The notes: generated by a model not told the origin, from the sequence alone. 18,208 bases of DNA from an uncultured Stomatobaculum sp. (GCA_938010625.1 CALLVJ010000213.1:1-18208), one strand, 5' to 3'; counted from the stretch's first letter, positions 1-8,272 are shown. Made by a program: numbers and translations.

Positions 1-678
1 TGTCCCGATCATCACCAGGCGTATGCCCTGCATCAGCAAAAAAATGGCGACGACTGCGATGTAGCGGTGCCACTTTTTGTCCCGCCTCACGAGGAGACAG
101 TAGAAAAACATGGGCAGCAGCACCATATAGCGCTCATGCGTGAAGCAGTTCAGAAAGTAAAACAGCAGTGCGAGGCAAAAACTCTGCGTCTCTTCCCTCT
201 CCCGGAGGTATCGGTACAGGAAAAACGCCTGCAGAATCGCAAAGAAAACGCCCATCGTCTCCATGAGCCCGAGCAGCTGCCCAATCTGGTAATAGGCAAA
301 ATGCGAGCCGAGAAACAGCGCGCCCACGGCAAAGGCGACCGCCCGGCTGCCGGAAAGGCGCTTTGCAAAGAGATAGAGAAAACCCGCAAGCCCTGCATTC
401 AGGAGAATGTTAAACGGGACAATCCATTCAATGTGATTGCCAATGAGTTCCAGTTCTAACCAGGAAGCCGCCCAGTAGACAAAGCGGCAGCGGGTCGAGC
501 CCCGCGGAAAGGCATACTGCCAGAAGCTCTGCTCGCCCCAGCAGGACCAGGTGTAGAGGTCGTCCTTATAGAGACCGCTGATCCGGAACTGCCGGTTCAC
601 GAAGAATGCCCAGGCGACGAGTGCGGCAATCAGCAAGAGATCGCTGCGAATGTCCTGTCTCTTCTGCTTTTCTCCCAT
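1..678 (-). CDS. Partial polytopic membrane protein, GT-C glycosyltransferase-like
   Basis: The frame stays open from an ATG at 678 to the window edge, giving 226 residues with the C-terminus missing. An AAGGAGG element lies six bases before the ATG, which fixes the start. A first membrane segment at about residues 14-27 is followed by an outside loop with an acidic pair (LYKDDLY, D39-D40). Further hydrophobic stretches follow at about 85-105, 113-130 and 140-155, then a positively charged loop and another segment. An acidic pair in the first external loop is a hallmark of GT-C enzymes, which move sugars from lipid-phosphate donors outside the membrane; applying that here is inference. It starts 22 bases after the preceding membrane gene, so the two are probably co-transcribed. 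It could instead be a polymerase-like or uncharacterised membrane protein. Confidence 0.75.
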   Translation of the reverse strand, partial: MGEKQKRQDIRSDLLLIAALVAWAFFVNRQFRISGLYKDDLYTWSCWGEQSFWQYAFPRGSTRCRFVYWAASWLELELIGNHIEWIVPFNILLNAGLAGFLYLFAKRLSGSRAVAFAVGALFLGSHFAYYQIGQLLGLMETMGVFFAILQAFFLYRYLREREETQSFCLALLFYFLNCFTHERYMVLLPMFFYCLLVRRDKKWHRYIAVVAIFLLMQGIRLVMIGT

Positions 679-700
679 GGCTCCTCCTTGTCTTGACGCA

Positions 701-2908
701 CTATCGTGCGCGATGATAACGATAGAGAGCATTCCCCTCCTGCCGGATCACGACTTCAACGCTCCCCTCTTCCTCGAGATAGCGAATGATATCGGCTGCG
801 CGGCTGTGCTCCTCTAAAAACGCATCATCCGTATAGAGGCAGTCCACACCAGCGCGATTCAGAAACTCCTTGAAGAGATCCAAGGTCTTCACGAGATATA
901 CATTGCCGCCGCTTCCCGCAAGATCAGTATAGCTCTGCGCATCACAGGGAAGCAGATAACACTCCGGCTCGCCCGCAAAGGCGAGAAGGCGCATGCGCGG
1001 CGCATTCTTGACATAGCGGTAAATGGGCTCGCCGCCGTCGAGAATCAGATACTCTTCGGCGAGCCGCGCGTGCGGATAAAAAAGGCCAGTTCTTCCCTCG
1101 TAGCCCGTATACCCCCGTGTGCCCGCCCAGTTGGTGAGACAGAGCATGAAGAGCGCGAGTGCCGCCGCAGGACTTAACGCCCTGAGGAGGATGACGCTCT
1201 TCTCCTGCCAGACCGCAAAGACCATGAGCAGCAGAAGCAGGTAAAAGAGCCCGTAGTAATTGCCGTCAATCTGATGCAGACGCTCGAGCGATATGAGCAA
1301 TAAAATACCCTGTACCGCGAGCAGACAGCCAAACAGCCTAACAGCGCTCTGCGCCTTCCCGCCGCTCTCTCTCCCCCGCAGCAGCAGCGCGAATAGCAGC
1401 GCAGGGATCAAGGTTGTGCCCCAGGCAATACGGATGTGCAGCCCGTCCTCTCCCACCGGTGCCAGAAATAATAACACCAGCCGCGCGCCGAGCGCCGCGA
1501 GGCGTTCTCCCGGTGAGAGCGCTGCCCCGGCATCCGGGAGACTCTGCGCGGCGAGCGGATATCTGCCGTGAAAGCCAAGCGCCTCAAAGACACCCGTGAA
1601 GACCGAGACCAGCGGATAGCCGGTCAGATGCAGCGTTCTGAGCGTCACAAGCGCCAGCGCAGCAAGCGTCAGCACTGGCGGCAGCAAAAATTGTCTCCGC
1701 GGCATGACAAGCGCCTGTCCTCCCACGACAGACAGTGCGATGCGACCGCGCTGCCGCCTGAACAGAAGCTCATGGAGAAAAAGTCCGGCGATCAAACCAC
1801 CCGAAAAAACCAGTGCAGTCGGTTTCAGCATAAAGGTAAAGAGCAGCGCGCTTACACTGCAGGAAAGGGCGACCTGGCGAGCTGCGCCCTTCTGGCGCGC
1901 TGCGCGGAGTGCTTCCCGCACAGCACCGAGCTGAAACAGGAGTGTAATCAGATCCGTTTTTGCCGAGATGCTGAGGTTCATGACGCCTGGCAGCAGCGCA
2001 GCAACGCAGACCAGACGCCTTGCGCTCTTTGCCCCGCAGAACGCTCTGCCAAGGTCATAGAGCAAGTACAGAAGCAGAAGTCCCAAGCAAAAAGAAAAGG
2101 CGAGCGTCGGCCCGTAACTTTTTTCAAAATACAGCGGCAGCGTCAGGATCTCCAGCCCTTTCGGGTAAAAATAAACCTGGTTCACCGAACCGAGTGCCTC
2201 AAAAATGCCTCTGCCGTTGTCAAGCACAAAAGGCGAGCGGAGCGCATAGCGGAGAGAGTCGTAATCGACCGCGAGATTCAGGCGACCAAGCTGCACGAGC
2301 ACAGCCGTGATCGTGAGCGCCGTGACAGTGCTCTCCCACCGCGTTCTCTGCCTTTCTTCTCCTCTGCACATGCCCTGTTCCGCCTTTTTGGCAGCGAACA
2401 AGGCGCGAAGCGGCTGCCAGGCAGAAAGAAATGCTACCAGCACAAAAAGGCCTGCCAGCGCGCGCCAGAGGAACAGCCCACCGCGATGAAAACCGGACAA
2501 GAGACCGACCAGCAGAATCCAGAAGGCCGTTCCCGTCAGAAAGCCGCGATACAGCTTCTCTGTTGTAAAGGCATAGTATTCGCGACGATATAACAGAGCC
2601 ATGCCAGACAAACTGAGCGCCAGAATCCAGAACCCCGCTGCGAGCACACTCGCAAACACCAGATGGCGCAGCGAAAACCCGAGCAACAGGAGAAACCGCG
2701 CTGCGTTTCGCCGCTCTCTTCCCCGGATCCGATCAGCCCCGAAAAAGAGCAGGTATACGAGCACGGTCTCGAGCAGCATCGCCGCCGTCCGCGGGTCGTC
2801 GAACTGTTCCGCAAAAAAGCCGTCCCCCGCGAGACTGCAAACTGCAAACAGACTGAGCCCCGCAGCCACAGCCGCCAGCAGCCCCGCTCTATACCTGGTA
2901 GTCCACAT
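701..2908 (-). CDS. Large polytopic membrane protein, GT-C glycosyltransferase-like
   Basis: This 735-residue protein has roughly 13-16 hydrophobic segments over its first 600 residues and a soluble C-terminal part of about 110 residues. After several N-terminal helices there is a loop with VDYDSLRYALR, and further on a segment containing SISAKTDLITLLF. Acidic motifs in the first large external loop and an A-x-x-D pattern at a helix end are seen in GT-C glycosyltransferases (lipid-linked sugar donors), so a role in adding or transferring surface sugars is inferred. No precise family is recognised. The open frame reaches a GTG at 2914, but GGAG lies five bases before the ATG at 2908, so I prefer 2908. 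It overlaps the GT2 gene upstream by 20 bases, which implies translational coupling. The product would act at the cytoplasmic membrane. Confidence 0.82.
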   Translation of the reverse strand: MWTTRYRAGLLAAVAAGLSLFAVCSLAGDGFFAEQFDDPRTAAMLLETVLVYLLFFGADRIRGRERRNAARFLLLLGFSLRHLVFASVLAAGFWILALSLSGMALLYRREYYAFTTEKLYRGFLTGTAFWILLVGLLSGFHRGGLFLWRALAGLFVLVAFLSAWQPLRALFAAKKAEQGMCRGEERQRTRWESTVTALTITAVLVQLGRLNLAVDYDSLRYALRSPFVLDNGRGIFEALGSVNQVYFYPKGLEILTLPLYFEKSYGPTLAFSFCLGLLLLYLLYDLGRAFCGAKSARRLVCVAALLPGVMNLSISAKTDLITLLFQLGAVREALRAARQKGAARQVALSCSVSALLFTFMLKPTALVFSGGLIAGLFLHELLFRRQRGRIALSVVGGQALVMPRRQFLLPPVLTLAALALVTLRTLHLTGYPLVSVFTGVFEALGFHGRYPLAAQSLPDAGAALSPGERLAALGARLVLLFLAPVGEDGLHIRIAWGTTLIPALLFALLLRGRESGGKAQSAVRLFGCLLAVQGILLLISLERLHQIDGNYYGLFYLLLLLMVFAVWQEKSVILLRALSPAAALALFMLCLTNWAGTRGYTGYEGRTGLFYPHARLAEEYLILDGGEPIYRYVKNAPRMRLLAFAGEPECYLLPCDAQSYTDLAGSGGNVYLVKTLDLFKEFLNRAGVDCLYTDDAFLEEHSRAADIIRYLEEEGSVEVVIRQEGNALYRYHRAR

Positions 2909-3671
2909 AGGCACTCCGGTAAAAATACAGCAGCAGTCCTGTGACGGCTTCCGGCCACATCATGCGGAACATAGCGCGCTCTTCCCGCTCCCGCACATGG
3001 TTCTCCGTGAGCGCTGCGGTCGCTGCGCCGCTGTGAATCCGGTAGAGCAGAAGACTCTGCTCCGAAACCACCCAGCGCCCACCCGCCGCCGCGAACTGCC
3101 AGAGCAGCTCCCAGTCGAGCACAAAGCGGCGTGAAGTCGAAAAGGGCGCCTCGCCGAGCGCATCCCGCCGATAGGCACAGGACGGGCACACAATCGGGTT
3201 GCCGAAGCGAAGGCAAAGGCGCTTTCTCGCTGTGCTCTGCCACAGTAAAGGCAAGCGCAGTGGCAGGCGCAGCAGTTTTTTCACGAACTCTGCCTTACTC
3301 CGCGGCTGAATCCTGCCGTCCCGGAGAATGCGTGCATCCGTAGCAAAGAGCGTGAGATCCGGATATTTTCTGGCCGCGCGATACAGTGCCTCTGCATAGT
3401 GTCTGGCATAGACATCATCCTGGTGGGCAAGCGTCACAAAATCACCGGAAGCCTGGCTCAGCGCAAAGTTCCAGTCCGCCCCGATCCCGAGCTTTCCGTC
3501 CCGGACGCAATAGCGAAAGCCGTACTGCGCCGCGAGCTGTTCGAGAAAGGGGCTCGGCGTCGCCGTGCAGAGCAGTTTTTCCGAAGGCACTGTCTGCTCC
3601 GAGAGCGAGCGGAGGCAGTGTTTCAGATAGGGAGAATCCCCGTAAGCACAAACTGCAAAGCTGTGCGTCAT
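2889..3671 (-). CDS. Small family 2 glycosyltransferase
   Basis: This 260-residue protein opens with a GT2-like beta strand and nucleotide-binding start (SFAVCAYGDSPYLKHCLRSL). It carries an acidic metal and donor-binding motif, AHQDDVY, at residues 82-88, where GT-A enzymes place their DxD. The later FVLDWELLWQF at about 183-193 matches the position of the acceptor-side acidic motif of GT2 enzymes. It has no membrane anchor and should act in the cytosol on a nucleotide-sugar donor; donor and acceptor are unknown. The ATG overlaps the stop of the SIS isomerase gene (ATGA, 3668-3671), and its own end overlaps the next membrane gene. It is therefore embedded in a translationally coupled group with an isomerase and two membrane proteins, consistent with building a surface glycan. 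Confidence 0.88.
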   Translation of the reverse strand: MTHSFAVCAYGDSPYLKHCLRSLSEQTVPSEKLLCTATPSPFLEQLAAQYGFRYCVRDGKLGIGADWNFALSQASGDFVTLAHQDDVYARHYAEALYRAARKYPDLTLFATDARILRDGRIQPRSKAEFVKKLLRLPLRLPLLWQSTARKRLCLRFGNPIVCPSCAYRRDALGEAPFSTSRRFVLDWELLWQFAAAGGRWVVSEQSLLLYRIHSGAATAALTENHVREREERAMFRMMWPEAVTGLLLYFYRSAYVDYQV

Positions 3672-4318
3672 TTTTTTGTATCCTCCCCGAAGAAAGCAGT
3701 CTCAAGTGCGAGGCAGAGCGCGTGGTAAATCGGCAGATGCAGTTCCTGAATCTGGTAAGTCTCCTGTCGCGGCACAATCAGCGCGACATCTGCGAGGCGC
3801 GCGAGCGCACCGCCGCTCCTGCCGGTCAGCGCAATGACCTTCATGCCGATGGCCCGCGCGGTCTCCGCTGCATTCAGAAGATTTTCAGAATTGCCAGAGG
3901 TGCTGATGGCAATCAACACATCGCCCGCCCTGCCGTAGCCGTAGACCTGCTGCGCCATTGCGAACTTCCAGTCGGCGTCATTGCCAAAGGCACTCTGCAA
4001 CGCGTCATGCCCCGTGATTGCAATCGCGGGGAGCGCGCCCTCGAGCATCGCAGCGACGCGCGCGCCGCGCTCCCCCTGTGCGGAGAGAGTCTCCCTAAAT
4101 CCCGACGGAATGCTTCTTCGAAAGGCAAAGCTCTTCATGAGTTCGCCGACCATGTGCTCGCTGTCCGCCGCGCTCCCGCCGTTTCCGCCGACCAGCAACT
4201 TGCCGCCCGCCGAAAAGGCGTTCTGCAGCACATCCCGCGCGCGGTAGAGCTCTGCCCGGAGGGGGGCCAGCACCGGATACCGCGTGAGCAAAAGCTCCAG
4301 ATTCTCTTCTCTCTTCAT
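3668..4318 (-). CDS. gmhA: SIS-domain sugar-phosphate isomerase, GmhA-like (sedoheptulose 7-phosphate isomerase)
   Basis: This 216-residue protein has the GmhA hallmarks: GGNGGSAADSEHMVGEL at 44-60, ISTSGNSENLL at 138-148, and IQELHLPIYH at 190-199. His55, Glu59, Gln191 and His199 are spaced like the zinc ligands of E. coli GmhA, so catalysis looks intact. GmhA converts sedoheptulose 7-phosphate to D-glycero-manno-heptose 7-phosphate, the first step towards activated heptose. It is longer than the roughly 192-residue E. coli enzyme, with extra residues around 65-95, so a related phosphosugar specificity is possible. The start ATG has AGAGGAG upstream. It lies 55 bases after dapL and couples by ATGA overlap to a GT2 gene. 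No other heptose gene (kinase, phosphatase, nucleotidyltransferase) is in the window. Confidence 0.85.
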   Translation of the reverse strand: MKREENLELLLTRYPVLAPLRAELYRARDVLQNAFSAGGKLLVGGNGGSAADSEHMVGELMKSFAFRRSIPSGFRETLSAQGERGARVAAMLEGALPAIAITGHDALQSAFGNDADWKFAMAQQVYGYGRAGDVLIAISTSGNSENLLNAAETARAIGMKVIALTGRSGGALARLADVALIVPRQETYQIQELHLPIYHALCLALETAFFGEDTKK

Positions 4319-4373
4319 CTATCTGCTCCTCTCTCTGCCTGTTTTTGAAACGTAGTATCTTAAACAGTATGAC

Positions 4374-5624
4374 TTAAAGGTGCAGCGCCTGTATGCGCGC
4401 CATTGCCTCGACTGTGTCCTCATAGCTGCCGAACGCCGAGAAACGGAAATAGTGTTCGCCGTGCGGGCCAAAACCAGAACCCGGCGTGCCGACGACTGCC
4501 GCTTTCTCCAACAGTGTATCAAAAAACTCCCAGCTCGTCATAGTGCCGGGCGTCTTCACCCAGACATAGGGCGCATTGACACCGCCGTAGACCGCAAAAC
4601 CGGCCCTTTTCAGGGTCTCGTACATGTAGTGCGCATTCCGCATATAGTAAGCGACCTGTTCGCCAGTCTCCTTCTGTCCCTCCGTCGAGTAGACTGCTTC
4701 ACCCGCGCGCTGCACAATGTAAGGCGCCCCGTTAAATTTCGTGCCGTGGCGGCGGCTCCAGAGCGCGTGGAGTTCCACTTCTCTCTCCTCGCCGTTTTCT
4801 GTCTTCACCTTTCTCTTGATGTCATGTGGCACCACCGTCGCACCGAGGCGGAGACCCGTGAAACCCGCCTTCTTTGAGAAGGAGCGGAGTTCAATCGCAC
4901 AGCTTCTCGCGCTCTTGCACTCGTAAATTGTATGCGGGACATTGTCCTCGGTGATATAGGCCTCATAGGCCGCGTCAAAAAGAATCACGCTGCCGTTTTT
5001 GTTCGCGTAATCGACCCAGCGCTGCAGCGCTTCCCTCCGCATGACTGCGCCGGTCGGATTGTTTGGCGAGCAGAGGTAAATGAGATCCGGCGCCCTGCCT
5101 GCCGGGAAATCCGGCGTGAAATCATTTTCTGCCGTGCAGGGCAGATAGGTGATGCCCGCATAAATGCCTCTCTCTGCGTCATAAGCGCCACTTCGCCCCG
5201 CCATCACATTCGTGTCGAGATACACGGGATAGACCGGATCGCAGACTGCGACCGTCGAATCGAGGCTGAAAATTTCCTGGATGTTGCCAGAGTCGCTCTT
5301 TGCGCCGTCCGAGATGAAAATCTCATCCGCCTGAATCTCTGCGCCGCGCGCCCTGTAATCGAATGCAACCATCTTGTCCCGGAGAAAGGCATAGCCGTTT
5401 TCCGGCCCGTACCCCCGGAAGGTCTCTGCTTCTCCCATCTCATCGACTGCGCTGTGCAGCGCTTTGATCACAGCTGGGCAGAGCGGCTTGGTCACATCGC
5501 CAATGCCCATGCGAATCACACGCTCGCCCTGGTGCGCTTCCGTGAACGCAGCGACTTTCTTCGCAATCGTCGAGAAGAGATAGGAACCCGGCAGTTTCAG
5601 ATAATTCTCATTGATTTGATACAT
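4374..5624 (-). CDS. dapL: LL-diaminopimelate aminotransferase
   Basis: This PLP enzyme of 416 residues converts tetrahydrodipicolinate directly to LL-diaminopimelate using glutamate. It thereby shortcuts the succinylase and acetylase routes to lysine and to meso-DAP for peptidoglycan. The N-terminus MYQINENYLKLPGSYLF is the conserved DapL start. Other fold I aminotransferase marks are MGIGDVTKPL, the substrate-side CSPNNPTGAV, and SFSKKAGFTGLRLG near residue 250, whose first lysine (about K251) should bind PLP. The frame extends upstream to a TTG, but the ATG at 5624 has AAGGAG at proper spacing and gives the family start. It stands about 70 bases downstream of the tRNA terminator with no clear promoter visible. 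It is 55 bases ahead of gmhA, so it may lead that operon. Confidence 0.96.
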   Translation of the reverse strand: MYQINENYLKLPGSYLFSTIAKKVAAFTEAHQGERVIRMGIGDVTKPLCPAVIKALHSAVDEMGEAETFRGYGPENGYAFLRDKMVAFDYRARGAEIQADEIFISDGAKSDSGNIQEIFSLDSTVAVCDPVYPVYLDTNVMAGRSGAYDAERGIYAGITYLPCTAENDFTPDFPAGRAPDLIYLCSPNNPTGAVMRREALQRWVDYANKNGSVILFDAAYEAYITEDNVPHTIYECKSARSCAIELRSFSKKAGFTGLRLGATVVPHDIKRKVKTENGEEREVELHALWSRRHGTKFNGAPYIVQRAGEAVYSTEGQKETGEQVAYYMRNAHYMYETLKRAGFAVYGGVNAPYVWVKTPGTMTSWEFFDTLLEKAAVVGTPGSGFGPHGEHYFRFSAFGSYEDTVEAMARIQALHL

Positions 5625-5692
5625 AGAATACTCCTTCAATCTTGGAACCAGTGACAAATATTTCTCCCGTGCGTCAGCACTTGAAAAATACG

Positions 5693-5723
5693 AAAAGCCG
5701 CAGGGCTTCTGCCTGCGGCTTTT
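5693..5723 (-). terminator. Intrinsic terminator downstream of tRNA-Ala
   Basis: There is a perfect 12-bp stem, AAAAGCCGCAGG against CCTGCGGCTTTT, with a 7-base loop. On the minus strand it is followed by CGTATTTTTC, a U-rich tail. It sits just after the tRNA in its direction of transcription and before dapL. On the plus strand the tail is only moderately T-rich, so it may work in both directions, but no plus-strand gene needs it. Confidence 0.88.
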
Positions 5724-5731
5724 CTTTCAAA

Positions 5732-5804
5732 TGGAGATGGAGGGATTCGAACCCTTGACCCCCACGTTGCGAACGTGGTGCTCTCCCAGCTGAGCTACAC
5801 CCCC
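5732..5804 (-). tRNA. tRNA-Ala (anticodon CGC)
   Basis: Read on the minus strand, a full cloverleaf folds. The acceptor GGGGGTG pairs with CATCTCC and carries the G3-U70 wobble that marks alanine tRNAs. The D stem is GCTC/GAGC, the anticodon stem is CCACG/CGTGG with loop TTCGCAA (anticodon CGC, reads GCG), the variable loop is GGGTC and the T loop is TTCGAAT. The outermost T-stem pair is A-C rather than a Watson-Crick pair; the rest of that stem pairs. The discriminator base is A and CCA is not encoded. It has its own promoter and terminator. Confidence 0.95.
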
Positions 5805-5841
5805 ACGGGATTTGAGCGGTACTACCGTACCAACGAGAAAT

Positions 5842-5870
5842 ATTCTACACCCAATCCCAAAACTTGTAAA
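5842..5870 (-). promoter_or_regulatory. Sigma-70-type promoter of the tRNA-Ala gene
   Basis: On the minus strand, TTTACA (5865-5870) and TAGAAT (5842-5847) are separated by exactly 17 bases, each one mismatch from consensus. Transcription would begin near 5835, about 30 bases before the tRNA. The leader contains a small inverted repeat, GGTAC/GTACC (5818-5831). Confidence 0.85.
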
Positions 5871-5892
5871 GCTTTCTTTCATTTCCTTACAA

Positions 5893-7134
5893 TTATTTTG
5901 CCTTTTTCCCGATTATCTCTGTGACGAGCGTCTTCAGAACCTCAATCATGCGGTAAAAGTCCGTGACATTCAGATATTCATAAATGCCGTGGAAGTTCTC
6001 ACCGCCAGTCGAGAGATTCGGGCAGGGCAGCCCCATATATGAGAGCGTCGCGCCGTCCGTGCCGCCGCGGATGGCCACCGTGCTCGGCGTAATATCATTC
6101 TTCCGGAAGGCCGCGCGCGCCGTCTCAATCAGGTACGGATACGGCTCCACCTTCTCCTTCATGTTGTAGTAGCTGTCCTTGACCTCCGCCGTGAGCTTCG
6201 CCTCGGTGTGCGCATACTTTTGATTCAGCTGCGCCGCGACTGCGAGGAAGGTCTTCTTCATCTCCTCGAATTTTGCGCGGTCATGCTCGCGGATAATATA
6301 GTGAAGCTCTGCTGCGCTCTCATCACCCTTCATCGAGCAGAGATGGAAAAACCCCTCATAGCCCTCGGTATTTGCCGGCGTGCAGGGCGGCAGGAGGGAC
6401 TGGAACTCCATGCCGAGCAGAACGGCGCTGACCATCTTGTTTTTTGCCGAACCCGGATGCACGTTCACACCCTTGATGTGCAGCGTGCCGGAAGCCGCAT
6501 TAAAATTCTCATACTCAATGCCGCCGATCTCTCCGCCGTCCACAGTATAGGCGACTTCTGCGCCAAAGCCCTTCACGTCGAAGAACTTCGCGCCCTCGCC
6601 GATCTCCTCATCCGGTGTGAAGCCGATGCAGAGCTCGCCGTGGCGGTGCTCCGGATGCCCCTGCAGGTATTCGACGAGCGCCATGATCTCCGCGACACCC
6701 GCCTTGTCATCGGCGCCCAGCAGCGTGCTGCCGTCGGTGACGAGGAGACTGTCGCCCTTTGCGCTGTCAAGCTGCGGGAAGGTGCGGGGTGAGAGCACTT
6801 CGCCGTGCCCGAGTTCAATATCGCCGCCCTCGTACTTCTCAATGAGGCGCGGCTTCACATCCTCGCCGCTCGCCGCGGGCGAGGTGTCCATGTGGGAGAT
6901 GAGGCCGAGCGCGGGCGTGATCTCATTTTCTGCCTCGGTCAGATTCGAAGGAATGCGCGCATAGACATAGCACTTGTCGCTTAAGCGCACATCCTCTGCG
7001 CCGAGCGCCTTGAGCTCTGCCATAAGCTTCCGCGCGAGGTCAAACTGCTTTTCAGTTGACGGGTGAGTTCCGCTCTCCTCCGACGACTGTGTATCAATCT
7101 TTAGATATGAAATAAGTCTCTCCAATCCATCCAT
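5893..7134 (-). CDS. pepT: Peptidase T (tripeptide aminopeptidase)
   Basis: This 413-residue cytosolic M20 metallopeptidase removes N-terminal residues from tripeptides. The two-zinc site is readable: ISHMDTSP (His81), GADDKAG (bridging Asp near 142), TPDEEIGEG (Glu176 and Glu177, general base and ligand), YTVDGG (Asp199), and a final His in GGENFHG near the C-terminus. These follow the order in E. coli PepT, and the length is close to the family norm of about 410. The ATG at 7134 is preceded by AAGGAGG and a second AGGAG. It begins 46 bases after the stop of an ABC permease, so it may be expressed from that transcript; I saw no strong separate promoter. It could recycle peptides taken up or processed by the cell, but a link to the transporter is not shown. 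Confidence 0.96.
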   Translation of the reverse strand: MDGLERLISYLKIDTQSSEESGTHPSTEKQFDLARKLMAELKALGAEDVRLSDKCYVYARIPSNLTEAENEITPALGLISHMDTSPAASGEDVKPRLIEKYEGGDIELGHGEVLSPRTFPQLDSAKGDSLLVTDGSTLLGADDKAGVAEIMALVEYLQGHPEHRHGELCIGFTPDEEIGEGAKFFDVKGFGAEVAYTVDGGEIGGIEYENFNAASGTLHIKGVNVHPGSAKNKMVSAVLLGMEFQSLLPPCTPANTEGYEGFFHLCSMKGDESAAELHYIIREHDRAKFEEMKKTFLAVAAQLNQKYAHTEAKLTAEVKDSYYNMKEKVEPYPYLIETARAAFRKNDITPSTVAIRGGTDGATLSYMGLPCPNLSTGGENFHGIYEYLNVTDFYRMIEVLKTLVTEIIGKKAK

Positions 7135-7180
7135 ACTCCTGCCTCCTTCGTCTCAAATCGTTGCTTTTACAGTTCTCATC

Positions 7181-8272
7181 CTACACGATAGAAAAGAATA
7201 ACTCAACCACCGGCGCCAGGGTTCCGACCGCCAATTTGAGGTAGTAATAGACTGGATTGATGAGCTGCAGCGCGCGGATGCCAAAGTCGAGAAAAATCGG
7301 CGCGCCAAGCAGGCAGAGGAGCAGGGCGGGCAGGAGCAGGGCAAGCACGAGGGTCTGCCGCCCCCCAGTCAGCACGCCAACCGCCAGCACAAAGAGCAGC
7401 GCCAGCAGATTCAAGCAGAGCAGCGCCAGGAGTTCCCGCCCCAGGGTCTGAAACAGCCCGCCCGCGAGTAACAGCGCTATAAGCCCAAGGCTCGCAATTC
7501 CCTGCACGGCGAGGAGATAGCGAAGTACATACCAGCGCTCTGCAGTGCGGGGCAAAAAGGTGAATAAACCCTTCCGCTGATCTTCGAGAAAATAGAGCAG
7601 CGCGACAAAGCTCATAAGAAACAGCCAGAGTGCTCCCAGACCGCGGAGCGGCGATCGGAGGTAATTTTGCCGCTGCATTGTCTGCCCAGCTGCATTCGCA
7701 TAGGCAATCAGCTGTCCGTCAATTTTAACCGCTGCATAGCGCGCGGCGAGCTCCCGCTGCACCGCCGGATCCCTGAGATTCAGCGAAAATTTCTCTGCCA
7801 GAAAGTTCTGATAAATTGCCGGAGAAATCTCCGGATAGAGCGCACGGTATAACACTTCGCGAGACAGAAGTACAAGCGCGCTGTCCTCCCGCTCGAGCAC
7901 CGTAACCAGTGAAATATTTTTGCCTCCGACGCGCTTCTCGATCCGCGCTTCGAGGTCAGAGGGCAAAATCCAGACAGCGTCCAGCTTACCTCTGCGGAGC
8001 AGTTCCCGCGCGCGCTGTTCATCAGGGAGACTCTCTATACGGAGCACCGTGTCGCCGGTGAGCAGCTTGTCCACAACTCTGTGATTGAGTTCCGGCAGCT
8101 GTCCGTCCTTCTCTTCCGCGACCAGGCCAAGCTGCAAAATACCGCTCTCTCCGCGACTTCCAAGGCGAAGGAAAAACCCCATGAGCGGCAGGAGCAGACA
8201 GAGCAGCAAAAAACTTTTTTTTCGAAAAAAGCGCTTGCAGAGCAGGATTTCCCAGCGAAAAAACTCCCTCAT
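7181..8272 (-). CDS. ABC-2 family transporter permease (second subunit)
   Basis: This 363-residue protein has one N-terminal membrane helix (about residues 20-38) and a large extracytoplasmic region of some 180 residues. A block of about five hydrophobic helices follows, ending in the LINPVYYYLKLAVG region. That layout is typical of ABC-2 permeases of the Nat, Drr and YhgE-like type, which export drugs, peptides, lipids or ions. The frame runs upstream to 8407, but the ATG at 8272 has AAAGGAGG ahead of it and overlaps the stop of the preceding permease (ATGA), so I choose 8272. It probably forms a heterodimer with that permease and uses the adjacent ATPase. Substrate unknown. Confidence 0.87.
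   Translation of the reverse strand: MREFFRWEILLCKRFFRKKSFLLLCLLLPLMGFFLRLGSRGESGILQLGLVAEEKDGQLPELNHRVVDKLLTGDTVLRIESLPDEQRARELLRRGKLDAVWILPSDLEARIEKRVGGKNISLVTVLEREDSALVLLSREVLYRALYPEISPAIYQNFLAEKFSLNLRDPAVQRELAARYAAVKIDGQLIAYANAAGQTMQRQNYLRSPLRGLGALWLFLMSFVALLYFLEDQRKGLFTFLPRTAERWYVLRYLLAVQGIASLGLIALLLAGGLFQTLGRELLALLCLNLLALLFVLAVGVLTGGRQTLVLALLLPALLLCLLGAPIFLDFGIRALQLINPVYYYLKLAVGTLAPVVELFFSIV

Noticed and set aside
1568..2593. A 341-codon open frame on the plus strand
   Set aside because: It is antisense to the 735-residue membrane protein, is rich in Gln, Arg and Lys with no recognisable motif, and lacks a ribosome binding site; it is a by-product of the GC-rich coding strand opposite.
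2536..3243. A 235-codon minus-strand frame bridging two genes
   Set aside because: It might suggest a frameshift, but both overlapped genes are complete in their own frames with sensible starts and stops.
3386..4348. A 320-codon open frame on the plus strand
   Set aside because: It runs antisense across both the GT2 and gmhA genes, whose motifs are intact, and shows no family signature.
5625..5692. Lysine riboswitch ahead of dapL
   Set aside because: Fewer than 70 bases separate the tRNA terminator from the dapL start, far too short for a lysine riboswitch, and no matching core is seen.
5693..5892. tRNA gene as an integration site of a mobile element
   Set aside because: No integrase, no duplicated tRNA end and no foreign-looking gene lies on either side.
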